Shown piece after piece: positions 1 to 7,953 of a stretch of DNA of 64,000 bases (position 1 is its first letter; the number at the start of each line of letters is the position of its first letter). The translations under genes and the position numbers were made by a program. The DNA is from Emticicia aquatica (GTDB lineage: Bacteria; Bacteroidota; Bacteroidia; Cytophagales; Spirosomataceae), in NCBI RefSeq assembly GCF_923079645.1, contig NZ_CAKLPY010000001.1, positions 868,001 through 932,000 on the forward strand, written 5' to 3'. Under the pieces are notes generated by a model, which worked only from the letters and a program-made list of their open reading frames with translations, ran no database searches and was not told the DNA's origin.

Positions 1-72
1 AATAATTATGAATTAATCGTTGATGAGGATGATAATGAATATCGAATTGTTTTAAAACTCAATTTATCCTAG
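1..72 (+). CDS. C-terminus of a LytS-type sensor histidine kinase (partial)
   Basis: An open frame enters from the left edge and ends at a TAG at 70-72, encoding 23 residues that finish in RIVLKLNLS. A short alternating beta-strand tail like this is how the HATPase domain of LytS/YehU-type kinases commonly ends. The gene stops 59 bases before a LytTR response regulator on the same strand, the usual kinase-regulator order in Bacteroidota. Assignment as the cognate kinase is inferred mainly from that position; the visible piece is too short for a motif. Confidence 0.5.
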   Translation, partial: NNYELIVDEDDNEYRIVLKLNLS

Positions 73-131
73 TGAATTATTGATTTTTCTTGCCTATTTA
101 TAATAGAATTTCCACCATTGATATTCAGAAA

Positions 132-869
132 ATGCTTACTTGTATCATTATCGAAGATGAGCCCTTAGCTCGAAATTTGATGGAAGCGTACGTTCAGAAA
201 GTGCCACATTTGCAATTGCTCAAGTCATTTTCGAGTTCGTTGGCAGCTTTAGATTTCTTGAGAGAAAATACAGTAGATATTCTATTTTCAGATATTCAAA
301 TGCCTGAAATTACAGGCATAACTTTGCTAAAAATTTTACAAAAAAAACCTTTAGTTATTCTTACCACAGCTTATTCAGAATATGCTTTGGAAGGATATGA
401 ACTAGAGGTTTTTGATTATTTATTGAAGCCAATTAGCTTAGAAAGATTCTTGAAAGCCGTTGAAAGAGCTACTATTCGACTCACACAAACTCAACCAGTG
501 ATTCATGAAAAAATTGTTCAAGAAATTAGCGTTAATTCTGAAGGAAGTCAAGCTTTTATTTTTGTGAAAGATGGTACAAAACTGGTTAAAATACGCTTAA
601 ATGAAATCTTGTATATTGAAGGTTTAAAAGATTACGTGAGTATTCATACCAAAGAAAAAAAGGTGGTTACACTCCAAACAATGAAAAGTTTAGAAAGTCA
701 ACTTCCTGATAGTCAATTTATTAGAATACATAATTCATTTATTATTGCCTTTGATGCTATTGATGCGATTGATAAAGAAAAAGTACAAATAGGCAAAAAT
801 TTTCTACCCATCAGTGATACCTATCGAAAAGTTTTCAAAGAATTTATTGAGAAGAAGCAGGTTTCGTAA
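132..869 (+). CDS. LytTR-family response regulator
   Basis: Two-component regulator of 245 residues. The receiver domain (about 1-115) has the acidic pair E8-D9, the phosphoacceptor D54 in FSDIQMP and the conserved lysine K99 in LLKP. A LytTR DNA-binding domain fills about 140-240 (KLVKIRLNEILYIEGLKDY, then IRIHNSFII). The start is the ATG at 132, just before the LTCIIIEDEP strand that normally opens this fold; an in-frame TTG at 90 would add 14 residues with no family support. It follows the partial kinase and very likely forms a two-component system with it. Its 3' end overlaps the convergent GDPD gene by 26 bases, so the two messages are antisense at their tails. Targets are unknown. Confidence 0.9.
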   Translation: MLTCIIIEDEPLARNLMEAYVQKVPHLQLLKSFSSSLAALDFLRENTVDILFSDIQMPEITGITLLKILQKKPLVILTTAYSEYALEGYELEVFDYLLKPISLERFLKAVERATIRLTQTQPVIHEKIVQEISVNSEGSQAFIFVKDGTKLVKIRLNEILYIEGLKDYVSIHTKEKKVVTLQTMKSLESQLPDSQFIRIHNSFIIAFDAIDAIDKEKVQIGKNFLPISDTYRKVFKEFIEKKQVS

Positions 870-1791
870 TTATCCGATGAATTTTATTTGTAGAATCGGT
901 TCGAGGTTTTAATGTATCAATTTTAAATTTTTGAGGGAAGTTGAGTTGTATCGCATCATCGGTTGCACTCAATGCCGAAACCAAATATTTTACTTTATCA
1001 GTTTGAATAAAATCAGGATTTTTTCTGATTGCTTCCAAATTATCTTGTTCGGTTTCAACATTCCAAACAGCTACTCTGAAACCTTTATTGTGAGCAATTA
1101 TAAGTTGTTCGGCACTAATATCATCATTTGAAATTGTAATTCCGTATAGATTTAGTTCAGTGGCGGTTGTTAAGCCTTCTTCAAAAGTCTGCGGATAAAT
1201 GAAAAGTTTGAATCTTTCGTTTTTTCTAGCCAAAATAGATAAAAAATTTTTGTCATTCGACTCAATAAAGACTTTTCTTTGAATATCGTATTTATTGACA
1301 ATTTTCACGATTGCATTGGCAAAAGTAGATAAATATTCATCGTTTCGAGTATCAGCATTGTATAATTTACAATCGAATGTAAATTTGAAAGTACCCAAAT
1401 CATTGATATTAGAAAACAACTGCTCTAATGAAATGATTGAATATGATTTGTAGGGCATTTGGTCATAATATCCATTCTGTATCTCGTCAAAATTATAGGC
1501 ACTAACCAAGCCATTAAGGTTAGTTTTGGTTGTCAAATCAGAATCGTGGAAAGCAACCAATATGCTATCTTTTGTCATCTGAACATCAATTTCACTGCCA
1601 TCTGTTCCAAGATTCAAACAATTAACGATTGATTCAAACGAATTAATCGGATAAATTGACGAAATACCCATTCCTGCATGACCCAAAACTGTGATATTAT
1701 TGCGATTAAGATTAACAATCGAAAAAATCTCAGATTCTTTTTCACACGAAGAAAGCAACAAAATGATTGTAATCAAAGTAGCATTTTTCAT
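844..1791 (-). CDS. Glycerophosphodiester phosphodiesterase-family lipoprotein (degenerate active site)
   Basis: Predicted periplasmic lipoprotein of 315 residues: hydrophobic N-terminus with a lipobox ending at C16 (LLSSC). The GDPD TIM-barrel landmarks are recognisable: H38 in LGHAG, the EIDVQMTKDSILVAFHD block, and late strands such as GFRVAVWNVETE and DFIQTDK. Two positions differ from the family pattern: the usual His-Arg-Gly is His-Ala-Gly and the usual Pro-Glu-Asn-Thr is Pro-Ile-Asn-Ser. The strand that normally carries a third metal-binding Glu reads TFDCKL, with Asp. Activity on glycerophosphodiesters is therefore doubtful although the fold seems certain. The start at 1791 is chosen for its signal peptide; an upstream ATG at 1812 would put seven residues before it and overlap the preceding gene. 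Confidence 0.78.
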   Translation of the reverse strand: MKNATLITIILLLSSCEKESEIFSIVNLNRNNITVLGHAGMGISSIYPINSFESIVNCLNLGTDGSEIDVQMTKDSILVAFHDSDLTTKTNLNGLVSAYNFDEIQNGYYDQMPYKSYSIISLEQLFSNINDLGTFKFTFDCKLYNADTRNDEYLSTFANAIVKIVNKYDIQRKVFIESNDKNFLSILARKNERFKLFIYPQTFEEGLTTATELNLYGITISNDDISAEQLIIAHNKGFRVAVWNVETEQDNLEAIRKNPDFIQTDKVKYLVSALSATDDAIQLNFPQKFKIDTLKPRTDSTNKIHRIITKPASSQ

Positions 1792-1801
1792 AGAAATGAC
1801 A

Positions 1802-2338
1802 TTAAAAACCATACCCTACTGATAGGCCAAACCAATTGTTATAAACTTTATTTGTAGAAATAATAGGAGAGTAGTTTAGCCGAAAAATTGGGCCACGTTT
1901 ATTTTTTTGATACCGATAGCCAACCGTAAAATTTGAACTAAGTGTAGTTTTTCGTTCGATTGTAAATGTACTTGTGTTGGTCTGTACTACGTTGGAAATG
2001 GTTTGTCCGAGACCTACTTCTAAATGGTGAATTTTGCCATAAAAAGCATTAATTGAGACAGGAAATATTAAATCGGGGTTAAATTTGCCCTCAAAATCTC
2101 TTAAATGTAATGTACTTACGCCAACTCGCAAACCAACATTTAACTTCGGATATTGTTTGTTCTTTTGGTGAAATAGCACTCGTTCATAATTAACAGAGCC
2201 ATAACCTCCCGTTCCAAAAGCTTCAAGATAAATCAAATTCTTAACCATTTTCTCGGTATTTATTTGTGAAAATGATTTATCTTGAAAGCCACAATATAAG
2301 ATTATCAATAATACTGCTTTTTGTTTTAACATTACCAA
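1802..2338 (-). CDS. Putative outer-membrane beta-barrel protein
   Basis: A 178-residue protein with an N-terminal signal peptide (cleavage likely after SFSQ, near residue 25). The rest is alternating polar/hydrophobic segments such as YLEAFGTGGYGSVNYERV and NFTVGYRY, ending in the aromatic WFGLSVGYGF typical of an outer-membrane barrel C-terminus. An ATG two codons downstream (2332) is an alternative start. It lies 9 bases after DUF3570 and 10 bases before the GDPD gene on the same strand, so it probably belongs to the tail of the redox-cluster transcript. No specific family recognised. Confidence 0.6.
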   Translation of the reverse strand: MVMLKQKAVLLIILYCGFQDKSFSQINTEKMVKNLIYLEAFGTGGYGSVNYERVLFHQKNKQYPKLNVGLRVGVSTLHLRDFEGKFNPDLIFPVSINAFYGKIHHLEVGLGQTISNVVQTNTSTFTIERKTTLSSNFTVGYRYQKNKRGPIFRLNYSPIISTNKVYNNWFGLSVGYGF

Positions 2339-2347
2339 AAGCAGTTT

Positions 2348-3628
2348 TTATTTAAACTTAGCGGTCAAAGTAATGATATTTGCCACCATTCCATTACTTC
2401 GATTATAATGTCCGTAACGCAGCTCGGCTGTATTCCAATGTTTAATTCCTAGTACACCATCTGGCGGAGCAATTCTGACACCAGCACCCCAAAATGCACT
2501 TCTGAAATCAGAAATATCGAAGTCAGAAGTATAATAGGTTTCATCTAATTTGTGGCTGTTTATAGGAGCAAAATATTTCACTGCTGTTTGTGTATTGTAG
2601 CGATAATGCGGTGTTATCGAAACAAATGAGGTGATTTTTATTGGTACTTCAAAGCTGAATGTATGAGCTTTCATGCCCCAATTATCTTGATAATAGCGAT
2701 AGAACGAACGAATAATAAATCGGTCTCCTAAAAAATAACTGGCACGTAAGCCAACAGGAAGTTTGGCTCGTGTTCCTGGTAATTTCTCTACTTTTAAAGT
2801 GCCATCCGTAAAATATACACGGTGGTATGGTGTACTCAATAACCCTTCTTGGTATGAAGGTTCAATAACCGCCATGATTTGCAAACGCTTATTGATTACC
2901 TGTGAAACGCCAATCGACATATTGTATGAATTTCGACGTTTAAAATCTATATTATTATCTCCTTCAGCACCAGAACCATAACCATCGGGGCGAAGTTCGT
3001 AAGGTAAAATCACAGACCAAGTATCAAAGAAAGCACCTAATTTTAGACTTAGTTCGGTATTATTATCTTTGGATGATTTGGCAAAGTTGATGTTTCCACC
3101 ATACGATTGGTAATCCCATTCTGTTGAATAAGAGAAACTTGAACCAAAAGTCGTATGTTTTTTATCGTCTTTTACACTCCAAGAAAGTGTAGGATAAAAG
3201 TGAACATCTGACATTGAAGCAGAAGAAACAGAGCGAGGGTCAATTTTGTCAGACGAGGCCGAAGAATAATAATCAATCGAAGCATCGGCTGTAATGGTGT
3301 GTTTACGCTCTTGTCTATCAATAAATGATAGTTTTAAATCCAAGGAGTTTGCAAAGTCAATAAGTTTTTCTGAACCAATGCCACCTGTTACCGCCGAGTG
3401 ATTTCCTTCTTGATTATAATAACTCGAAACAATATTTACTTCTTCTAATTTAAGTTTTCGAAATCCACCTTCAGTTGTTGGCTTTGAACTTAACTTATAT
3501 TCTTGGCTTGATAATGGTTTTGTGTTGGAATTCGCTTTTTTGAAAAGATATTGAGTACTGTTAATCTGAGCAAATGCACCAGTCAAAATATTGGCATATA
3601 AGCCGATTGTTATGATTGTTTTCTTCAT
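2348..3628 (-). CDS. DUF3570-family outer-membrane protein
   Basis: 426 residues with a signal peptide (about 1-20, ending GAFAQ). The DUF3570 signature region lies at about 60-100 (KLEEVNIVSSYYNQEGNHS, then SAVTGGIGSEKL). The rest is long amphipathic strands consistent with a beta-barrel, ending in ITLTAKFK. In Bacteroidota and several Proteobacteria, DUF3570 genes sit beside a small DUF4266 lipoprotein, an ApbE flavin transferase and a thioredoxin, and the same order is seen here. The biochemical role is not established; the context points to an outer-membrane component of a periplasmic redox or cofactor system. It lies 73 bases downstream of DUF4266, likely in the same operon. Confidence 0.85.
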   Translation of the reverse strand: MKKTIITIGLYANILTGAFAQINSTQYLFKKANSNTKPLSSQEYKLSSKPTTEGGFRKLKLEEVNIVSSYYNQEGNHSAVTGGIGSEKLIDFANSLDLKLSFIDRQERKHTITADASIDYYSSASSDKIDPRSVSSASMSDVHFYPTLSWSVKDDKKHTTFGSSFSYSTEWDYQSYGGNINFAKSSKDNNTELSLKLGAFFDTWSVILPYELRPDGYGSGAEGDNNIDFKRRNSYNMSIGVSQVINKRLQIMAVIEPSYQEGLLSTPYHRVYFTDGTLKVEKLPGTRAKLPVGLRASYFLGDRFIIRSFYRYYQDNWGMKAHTFSFEVPIKITSFVSITPHYRYNTQTAVKYFAPINSHKLDETYYTSDFDISDFRSAFWGAGVRIAPPDGVLGIKHWNTAELRYGHYNRSNGMVANIITLTAKFK

Positions 3629-3701
3629 GAAAAGGATTTGATTTAGTTAGCTAAAGTGCTAATTATCAATATTTTGTAATTTTGAAATAGATGATGACTT
3701 A

Positions 3702-3920
3702 TTAATTACAGCCACATCCACCTCCGCTTTTACCACCGTTTGCTCCTGAAGCACCTTCACGGTATAGATAAAAACTTGTTTCAAATTTTTCTGCTTTACG
3801 GGCAGCTAATTCCATTTCTGAGTCATTGATTCGGTTTTTTTGGTATTCTTTTACGGTTACGCAAGAAGCCATAGAACCAATTAAACATGCAAAAAGAACG
3901 AATATTTTAATTGATTTCAT
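3702..3920 (-). CDS. DUF4266-family small lipoprotein
   Basis: A 72-residue lipoprotein with a lipobox at SMASC (C20). A short middle region (KEYQKNRINDSEMELAARKAE) leads to the conserved tail REGASGANGGKSGGGCGCN, with Cys69 and Cys71 just before the end. The Gly-rich CGC tail is the family hallmark and could bind metal or carry a modification; that is inference. Its ATG overlaps the ApbE stop codon (ATGA type, 3917-3920), which implies translational coupling. The strict pairing with ApbE and DUF3570 suggests the three work together in the periplasm or outer membrane. Confidence 0.85.
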   Translation of the reverse strand: MKSIKIFVLFACLIGSMASCVTVKEYQKNRINDSEMELAARKAEKFETSFYLYREGASGANGGKSGGGCGCN

Positions 3921-4849
3921 GATATTTTGATGTTATTCGATGTGAAAATTTGATTGTCGTCATCAATAATAATACAGGCAATTTGCTGCATTTGATTGAT
4001 AAGACTGAGTCCCGCCGATACGCCCATTACTGTCACAGGAGTTGCCATTGCATCTGCTAATTCAGCATTTGGGCAAATGATAGTTACACTTTTGATTCCA
4101 GAAACTGGGAAACCTGTTTTTGGGTCAATGGTGTGTGAATATTTCTTGCCATCAATTATTACATATTTTTCGTAATTTCCCGAAGTTGCAACTGCCAAAC
4201 CACTAATATTAAGGTAAGAAAAAGCCACATTTTGCTTATCTGGGTCGGCAATAGCGATTGTCCAGGGTTTTCCATTTGGTTGATTTCCCCAAGTTGTTAA
4301 ATCACCAGCAGCATTTACGATACCGCTCTCAACGCCATTTTGAATCAAAATCTGTTTAGCTCGTTCGGCGGCATAGCCTTTGCCAATTCCACCAAAACCG
4401 ATTCTCATACCTTGTTTTTTCAAAAAAACTGTTTGATTATTTTCATCTAAAACCACATTTTGATAATCAATTAAATCAACACTTTGCTTAGCTGTTGCTG
4501 CATCTGGAAGTGATGTCATTGCTTTATCAAAATTCCAAAACCGCTTATCAAGCGACCCATAAGTAATATCAAACGCTCCATCAGTTAATGTTGAAATTCG
4601 TAACGAACGACTAATTAAATCAAAAACTTCTTTATCAACTTTTACTGGTTTTTTTCCTGCATTTTGGTTGATTTGGTTTGTTTGACTATCATCATTGAAT
4701 GTCGTCAGTAACTTTTCAATTCGACTTATTTCTATAATTGCATTATCAATCTGACTTTCTGCCCAACTTTTATTATCACTTACTACACTGATAGTAAAGC
4801 GATTACCCATTAGACGGAGCGTTTTGTGATGAATTTTATTTTCGTGCAT
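3917..4849 (-). CDS. apbE: FAD:protein FMN transferase, ApbE family
   Basis: ApbE transfers FMN from FAD to a Ser/Thr of an exported target protein. The 310-residue product has the core motifs: GGIGKGYAAERA (about 153-164), NAAGDLTTWG, ATSGNYEKY (221-229), SHTIDPKTG (238-246) and AELADAMAT (262-270), where D266 is the expected metal ligand. The start at 4849 gives MHENKIHHKTLRLMGNRF and a 14-base overlap with the thioredoxin gene; a start at 4909 would overlap by 74 bases. Neither start gives a signal peptide or lipobox, unlike most ApbE proteins, so the mature enzyme may act in the cytoplasm or the true start may be missed. It is translationally coupled to DUF4266 downstream. Confidence 0.92.
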   Translation of the reverse strand: MHENKIHHKTLRLMGNRFTISVVSDNKSWAESQIDNAIIEISRIEKLLTTFNDDSQTNQINQNAGKKPVKVDKEVFDLISRSLRISTLTDGAFDITYGSLDKRFWNFDKAMTSLPDAATAKQSVDLIDYQNVVLDENNQTVFLKKQGMRIGFGGIGKGYAAERAKQILIQNGVESGIVNAAGDLTTWGNQPNGKPWTIAIADPDKQNVAFSYLNISGLAVATSGNYEKYVIIDGKKYSHTIDPKTGFPVSGIKSVTIICPNAELADAMATPVTVMGVSAGLSLINQMQQIACIIIDDDNQIFTSNNIKIS

Positions 4850-5279
4850 TGAGAATTGTTTGAATTTCCTGCAAGAAGGATTCTGTGGTGATTCCAGCTG
4901 GATAGCCATCCCATTCTTTCAGTATTTTTCCTTCAGGGCTAACCAAAACTGTCAATGGAAACTTCCCTTCTTGATTATATTTATCTGCCAGAGCTTCATT
5001 GAGTGCAATTTGTTTTTTATCTAACTGATTTTTCTTTAATCTTGGGAAATCTGCTCTAACCAGAACCAGGTTTTGTGTAGCATAGTCTAAAAACTCAGGG
5101 CTATCCAAAATATCTCTTTTTAATTTGATACAAGGCCCGCACCAGTCTGACCCTGAAAAATTAATAACAATACATTTTTTATTTTGGACAGCTTCCGATT
5201 TAGCTTTGCCGAAGTCAGAACCCCATTGTGGCGAACCTTCAAGAAAAAATAATGTAAGAACGATGCTTAAAAATTTCAT
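4836..5279 (-). CDS. Exported thioredoxin-fold protein (WCGPC)
   Basis: A 147-residue protein with a short N-terminal hydrophobic export signal (about 1-15). The thioredoxin redox centre is W46-C47-G48-P49-C50 and the cis-proline loop is KFPLTVLV with P108. The length and the Asp-rich lead-in FSGSDWCGPC match thioredoxin_7-like periplasmic proteins. It lies 29 bases after the Rieske gene and overlaps ApbE by 14 bases, so the three are probably translated from one message. The upstream DsbD-like protein could supply its electrons; a natural client would be the Cys pair of DUF4266 (inference). Confidence 0.88.
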   Translation of the reverse strand: MKFLSIVLTLFFLEGSPQWGSDFGKAKSEAVQNKKCIVINFSGSDWCGPCIKLKRDILDSPEFLDYATQNLVLVRADFPRLKKNQLDKKQIALNEALADKYNQEGKFPLTVLVSPEGKILKEWDGYPAGITTESFLQEIQTILNARK

Positions 5280-5308
5280 TTTAGAATTAAATATTAGCGT
5301 GATTCAAA

Positions 5309-5848
5309 TTAATAAACTACCAATGTTTTTCCGTCAGTTGCAACCTTGTACACAGATAACCCTCCTCTACCATTGCCATTTAAACCAGAGCCAGTCAACG
5401 AAAATCTTGCTCCGTGAGCAGTGCAATACCATTCATTATTATAATAAATAACCTGTTTTTTAGGTTCATGCGAGCAAACCACTGTAGCCGCAATGTATGT
5501 ATTCGCTTTTGAAAGTGCCACCACTACACCACTTACAACAACGTAACCGCCAACTGTTTTCAACTTTGAGTAGGTCGAAGATGTTAAGTCAATTTTAAGC
5601 TTTGTATTGGTGATTTTATTTAGCTCTTCAGTTGTGATAACGCCTGTTGCATTGGTTGTCGTCGTTGTAGTTGTCCCAGTTGTGGTCGTTCCCGTTGTCT
5701 CAGTTGTAGTAGTTCCAGTTGTGCTTCCATCTGGTGAAACCGTTAAGGCATTAACATATTTATCATCTTCTCTAACACATGAAGTTAAAAGAGCCATTAA
5801 AGCAGCACCACTAAAACCCATTGATTTCAAAAATTCGTAACGTGTCAT
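5309..5848 (-). CDS. Rieske [2Fe-2S] lipoprotein with a Thr-rich stalk
   Basis: A 179-residue protein with a lipobox ending at C24 (ALLTSC). A low-complexity Thr/Gly segment (about 41-68, TTG/TTT repeats) looks like a flexible or glycosylated stalk. The Rieske cluster ligands are C125-x-H127 and C142-x-x-H145 with 14 residues between, near the usual spacing of soluble Rieske ferredoxin domains. It is probably a surface- or membrane-tethered one-electron carrier. It precedes the thioredoxin gene by 29 bases on the same strand and follows the DsbD-like gene after 144 bases. The repeats make the antisense strand open too, but that frame is an artefact of low complexity. Confidence 0.88.
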   Translation of the reverse strand: MTRYEFLKSMGFSGAALMALLTSCVREDDKYVNALTVSPDGSTTGTTTTETTGTTTTGTTTTTTTNATGVITTEELNKITNTKLKIDLTSSTYSKLKTVGGYVVVSGVVVALSKANTYIAATVVCSHEPKKQVIYYNNEWYCTAHGARFSLTGSGLNGNGRGGLSVYKVATDGKTLVVY

Positions 5849-5992
5849 AAAATTTAATGTTTTTTTAAATAATAGTTTGTACTTGTTAATACGTAATAAT
5901 ATATATAATAGTGGGTCGAAATTTTATTTCTTTTAAGTTAATTTTGTTTTAATTCAAAGACGAAGCCTGATTCAAAAAGGTTGATTGAAAAT

Positions 5993-7363
5993 CTATTTCT
6001 TTTTACCTTCATCCAAAAATTTTACAAAATCTTCCACATTTGAAAAGCCAATTGGATTGACGATAGTTTTGCCATTTGCGTCAACTACGGCGTAATAAGG
6101 TTGGGCGTTATTATTAAACCTTGTAATTTCTAAGTCCATGTTTTTATCACCAATGGTGGTTTTTAACTCATCATCATAATTCGATTTGTAGTGCTTGTTG
6201 ATAGGTAATTCCTTTTTGTCATCAACATAAAGCGAAGCAATTACGAAATCTTGTTTCAAGCGAGCCAAAACTTCGGGTTTTACCCAAACATTTTCTTCCA
6301 TTTTTCGGCAATTTGCACAAGCATAACCCGTAAAATCTAGTAAAAGCGGTTTATTTACTTGTTTTGCATAAGCTAGTGCATCATCATAATCGCTAAAACC
6401 TGATAAGCCATGAGGCATCGGGCGAAGTTTCTCAGTTGGAACGCCAACAATTGCTGTGTTATTATCTTGTGGAGGTAATATTCCTGAAAGCAACTCTAGT
6501 GATTTGCCTTGAATCACTCCAGGAAGTAAGTAAGCTGTAAATGCAAAGAATAAAACACTAAAAGTGATTCTAGTCCAATGGTAGGTTTTTACTTTGGTAT
6601 CTTTTGGTAAACGGATAAATCCTGAGATATAAAGTGCAATTAATCCAAAAATAATTATCCAAAATATTAGAAAAATATTGCGATGAAGCAGGTTGAAATG
6701 ATATGCTTGGTCGATATTACTTAAAAACTTCAATGCCAACGCAAATTCAGCAAAGCCCATTACGGCTTTCATTTCGTTCATCCAACCGCCCGATTTTGGC
6801 AGACTTTTGAGCCATTGTGGAAACATTGCCAAGAGAGTAAAAACTAAGCCAAAAGGTAGTCCAAAGGCTAACATTCCCCAAAGTGGTCGCCAAACTTCAC
6901 CTTGAGCAGCCAAAATTAGCAACGAACCTACAAATGGGGCTGTGCAAGAAAATGAAACGACAACGAGTGTGAGTGCCATGAAAAAAATACCTAACCAACC
7001 GCCACTTTCTGACATTCCATCAATGCGATTGACAAATTGATGCGGTAAAACAATCTCAAAAGCACCCAAAAGAGATACACCAAAAATGATAAAAATAACG
7101 AAGAAAAGAAGATTTGGCAGCCAATGAGTACTAATAAAATTGAGAAAAGGAGCTCCAAAAGCCATCGTAACGAAGCCTATCAACGCAAAAACAAACATGA
7201 TTGAAAAACCGTAAAACATCGCTTTTCGAGAACCGTCTGTTTGTTTGGTAAAAAAACTTACGGTCATTGGCATGATTGGGTAAATACAGGGCATAAACAA
7301 ATTGGCAATTCCCGCCAAAAAAGCCACAGAAAGAAAACCGAGCAAAGACTGTTGTTCTTGCAT
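5993..7363 (-). CDS. DsbD-like thiol:disulfide interchange protein (lacks N-terminal alpha domain)
   Basis: DsbD-type proteins move reducing power across the inner membrane to periplasmic thioredoxins. This 456-residue version starts directly in the CcdA-like membrane domain, with redox cysteines C26 (NLFMPCIYP) and C140 (VVSFSCTAP) in about eight membrane helices. It ends in a thioredoxin-fold gamma domain with C349-A-N-C352 and a final region containing PYYAVVDANGKTIVNPIGF. The periplasmic alpha domain of E. coli DsbD is absent, as is usual in Bacteroidota, so a separate periplasmic partner is needed; the WCGPC protein downstream is the obvious candidate. It is the first gene of the minus-strand redox cluster. 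Confidence 0.9.
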   Translation of the reverse strand: MQEQQSLLGFLSVAFLAGIANLFMPCIYPIMPMTVSFFTKQTDGSRKAMFYGFSIMFVFALIGFVTMAFGAPFLNFISTHWLPNLLFFVIFIIFGVSLLGAFEIVLPHQFVNRIDGMSESGGWLGIFFMALTLVVVSFSCTAPFVGSLLILAAQGEVWRPLWGMLAFGLPFGLVFTLLAMFPQWLKSLPKSGGWMNEMKAVMGFAEFALALKFLSNIDQAYHFNLLHRNIFLIFWIIIFGLIALYISGFIRLPKDTKVKTYHWTRITFSVLFFAFTAYLLPGVIQGKSLELLSGILPPQDNNTAIVGVPTEKLRPMPHGLSGFSDYDDALAYAKQVNKPLLLDFTGYACANCRKMEENVWVKPEVLARLKQDFVIASLYVDDKKELPINKHYKSNYDDELKTTIGDKNMDLEITRFNNNAQPYYAVVDANGKTIVNPIGFSNVEDFVKFLDEGKKK

Positions 7364-7555
7364 GAAAAAATGTGTTTAATAAAACTATAACTAATAATAC
7401 GTATGACCTAAAAAAACAGTGGGGTATTGAGAGGAGAATTTTATCAATAAATGTAGGTGTTTGATAGTCAATCTATTAAAGAAGAAAACAATTACTTGTA
7501 AATCTTTGAATCGAATATGATTTTGAAAATTAGAGTAATTCTCAAAATTTGATTG

Positions 7556-7592
7556 ACAATGCCTTCCTGAATATTTTACAGAAAGGCATTGT
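7556..7592 (-). terminator. Hairpin after the His-rich lipoprotein gene
   Basis: A perfect 10-bp inverted repeat (7556-7565 with 7583-7592) begins 8 bases after the stop of the minus-strand gene. The T-rich run (TTTTATTTT) lies on the right, which suits plus-strand read-through better; on the minus strand the downstream side is only moderately T-rich. It is called a probable, possibly bidirectional, terminator. The rest of 7364-7599 shows no supported gene. Confidence 0.5.
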
Positions 7593-7599
7593 TTTATTT

Positions 7600-7953
7600 T
7601 CAACCATGTTTATGACCTTTTGGTGGTTTTGATTGGTGCTTGGTCGAATCGCCTGAAGGTTTGTGACCTAGTGAATCAAGTTTAATATGAAGCGAATCAT
7701 GCGGTGGTCTGTGTCCTAAAGAATCACCAAGTATTCCATGTGGACGATGCCCTAAAGAATCTCCACTCACCCCGTGTGGGCCATGTCCTAAAGAATCAAC
7801 TCCGCCATGCTTCGGTTTATGTTTGGTCGAATCGGTTATAGCAGCTGAGGTAAGATTATTTACCGAAGAATCTGGACTTAGACTATCTTTATTACACGAA
7901 ATAAGTTGGATACTCGCAAGAGCAAAAATAGAAAATAACAATGTTTTTTTCAT
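7600..7953 (-). CDS. His-rich repeat lipoprotein
   Basis: A 117-residue predicted lipoprotein (lipobox LISC, C20). From about residue 40 it is built of imperfect repeats with the core Asp-Ser-Leu-Gly-His: four DSLGH copies, plus DSTKH twice and DSLHI once, separated by Pro/His/Gly spacers, ending in GHKHG. Regular histidines near aspartates suggest metal binding (Zn, Ni or Cu), but no family is recognised. It is a single gene flanked by a hairpin downstream and 140 bases upstream. The repeat number may vary between strains because the DNA repeats are similar. Function unknown. Confidence 0.75.
   Translation of the reverse strand: MKKTLLFSIFALASIQLISCNKDSLSPDSSVNNLTSAAITDSTKHKPKHGGVDSLGHGPHGVSGDSLGHRPHGILGDSLGHRPPHDSLHIKLDSLGHKPSGDSTKHQSKPPKGHKHG

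Noticed and set aside
3702-3920. DUF4266 as a bufferin-type metallophore precursor
   Set aside because: No DUF692-type MNIO enzyme is encoded nearby; the protein is a lipoprotein with a different layout.
5607-5840. Val-rich plus-strand frame over the Rieske gene
   Set aside because: Antisense of the Thr-rich stalk; low-complexity artefact.
7391-7603. 70-residue minus-strand open frame in the gap after the DsbD-like gene
   Set aside because: Low-complexity Phe/His/Lys composition, crosses the terminator hairpin, and overlaps the next gene; no start or domain support.
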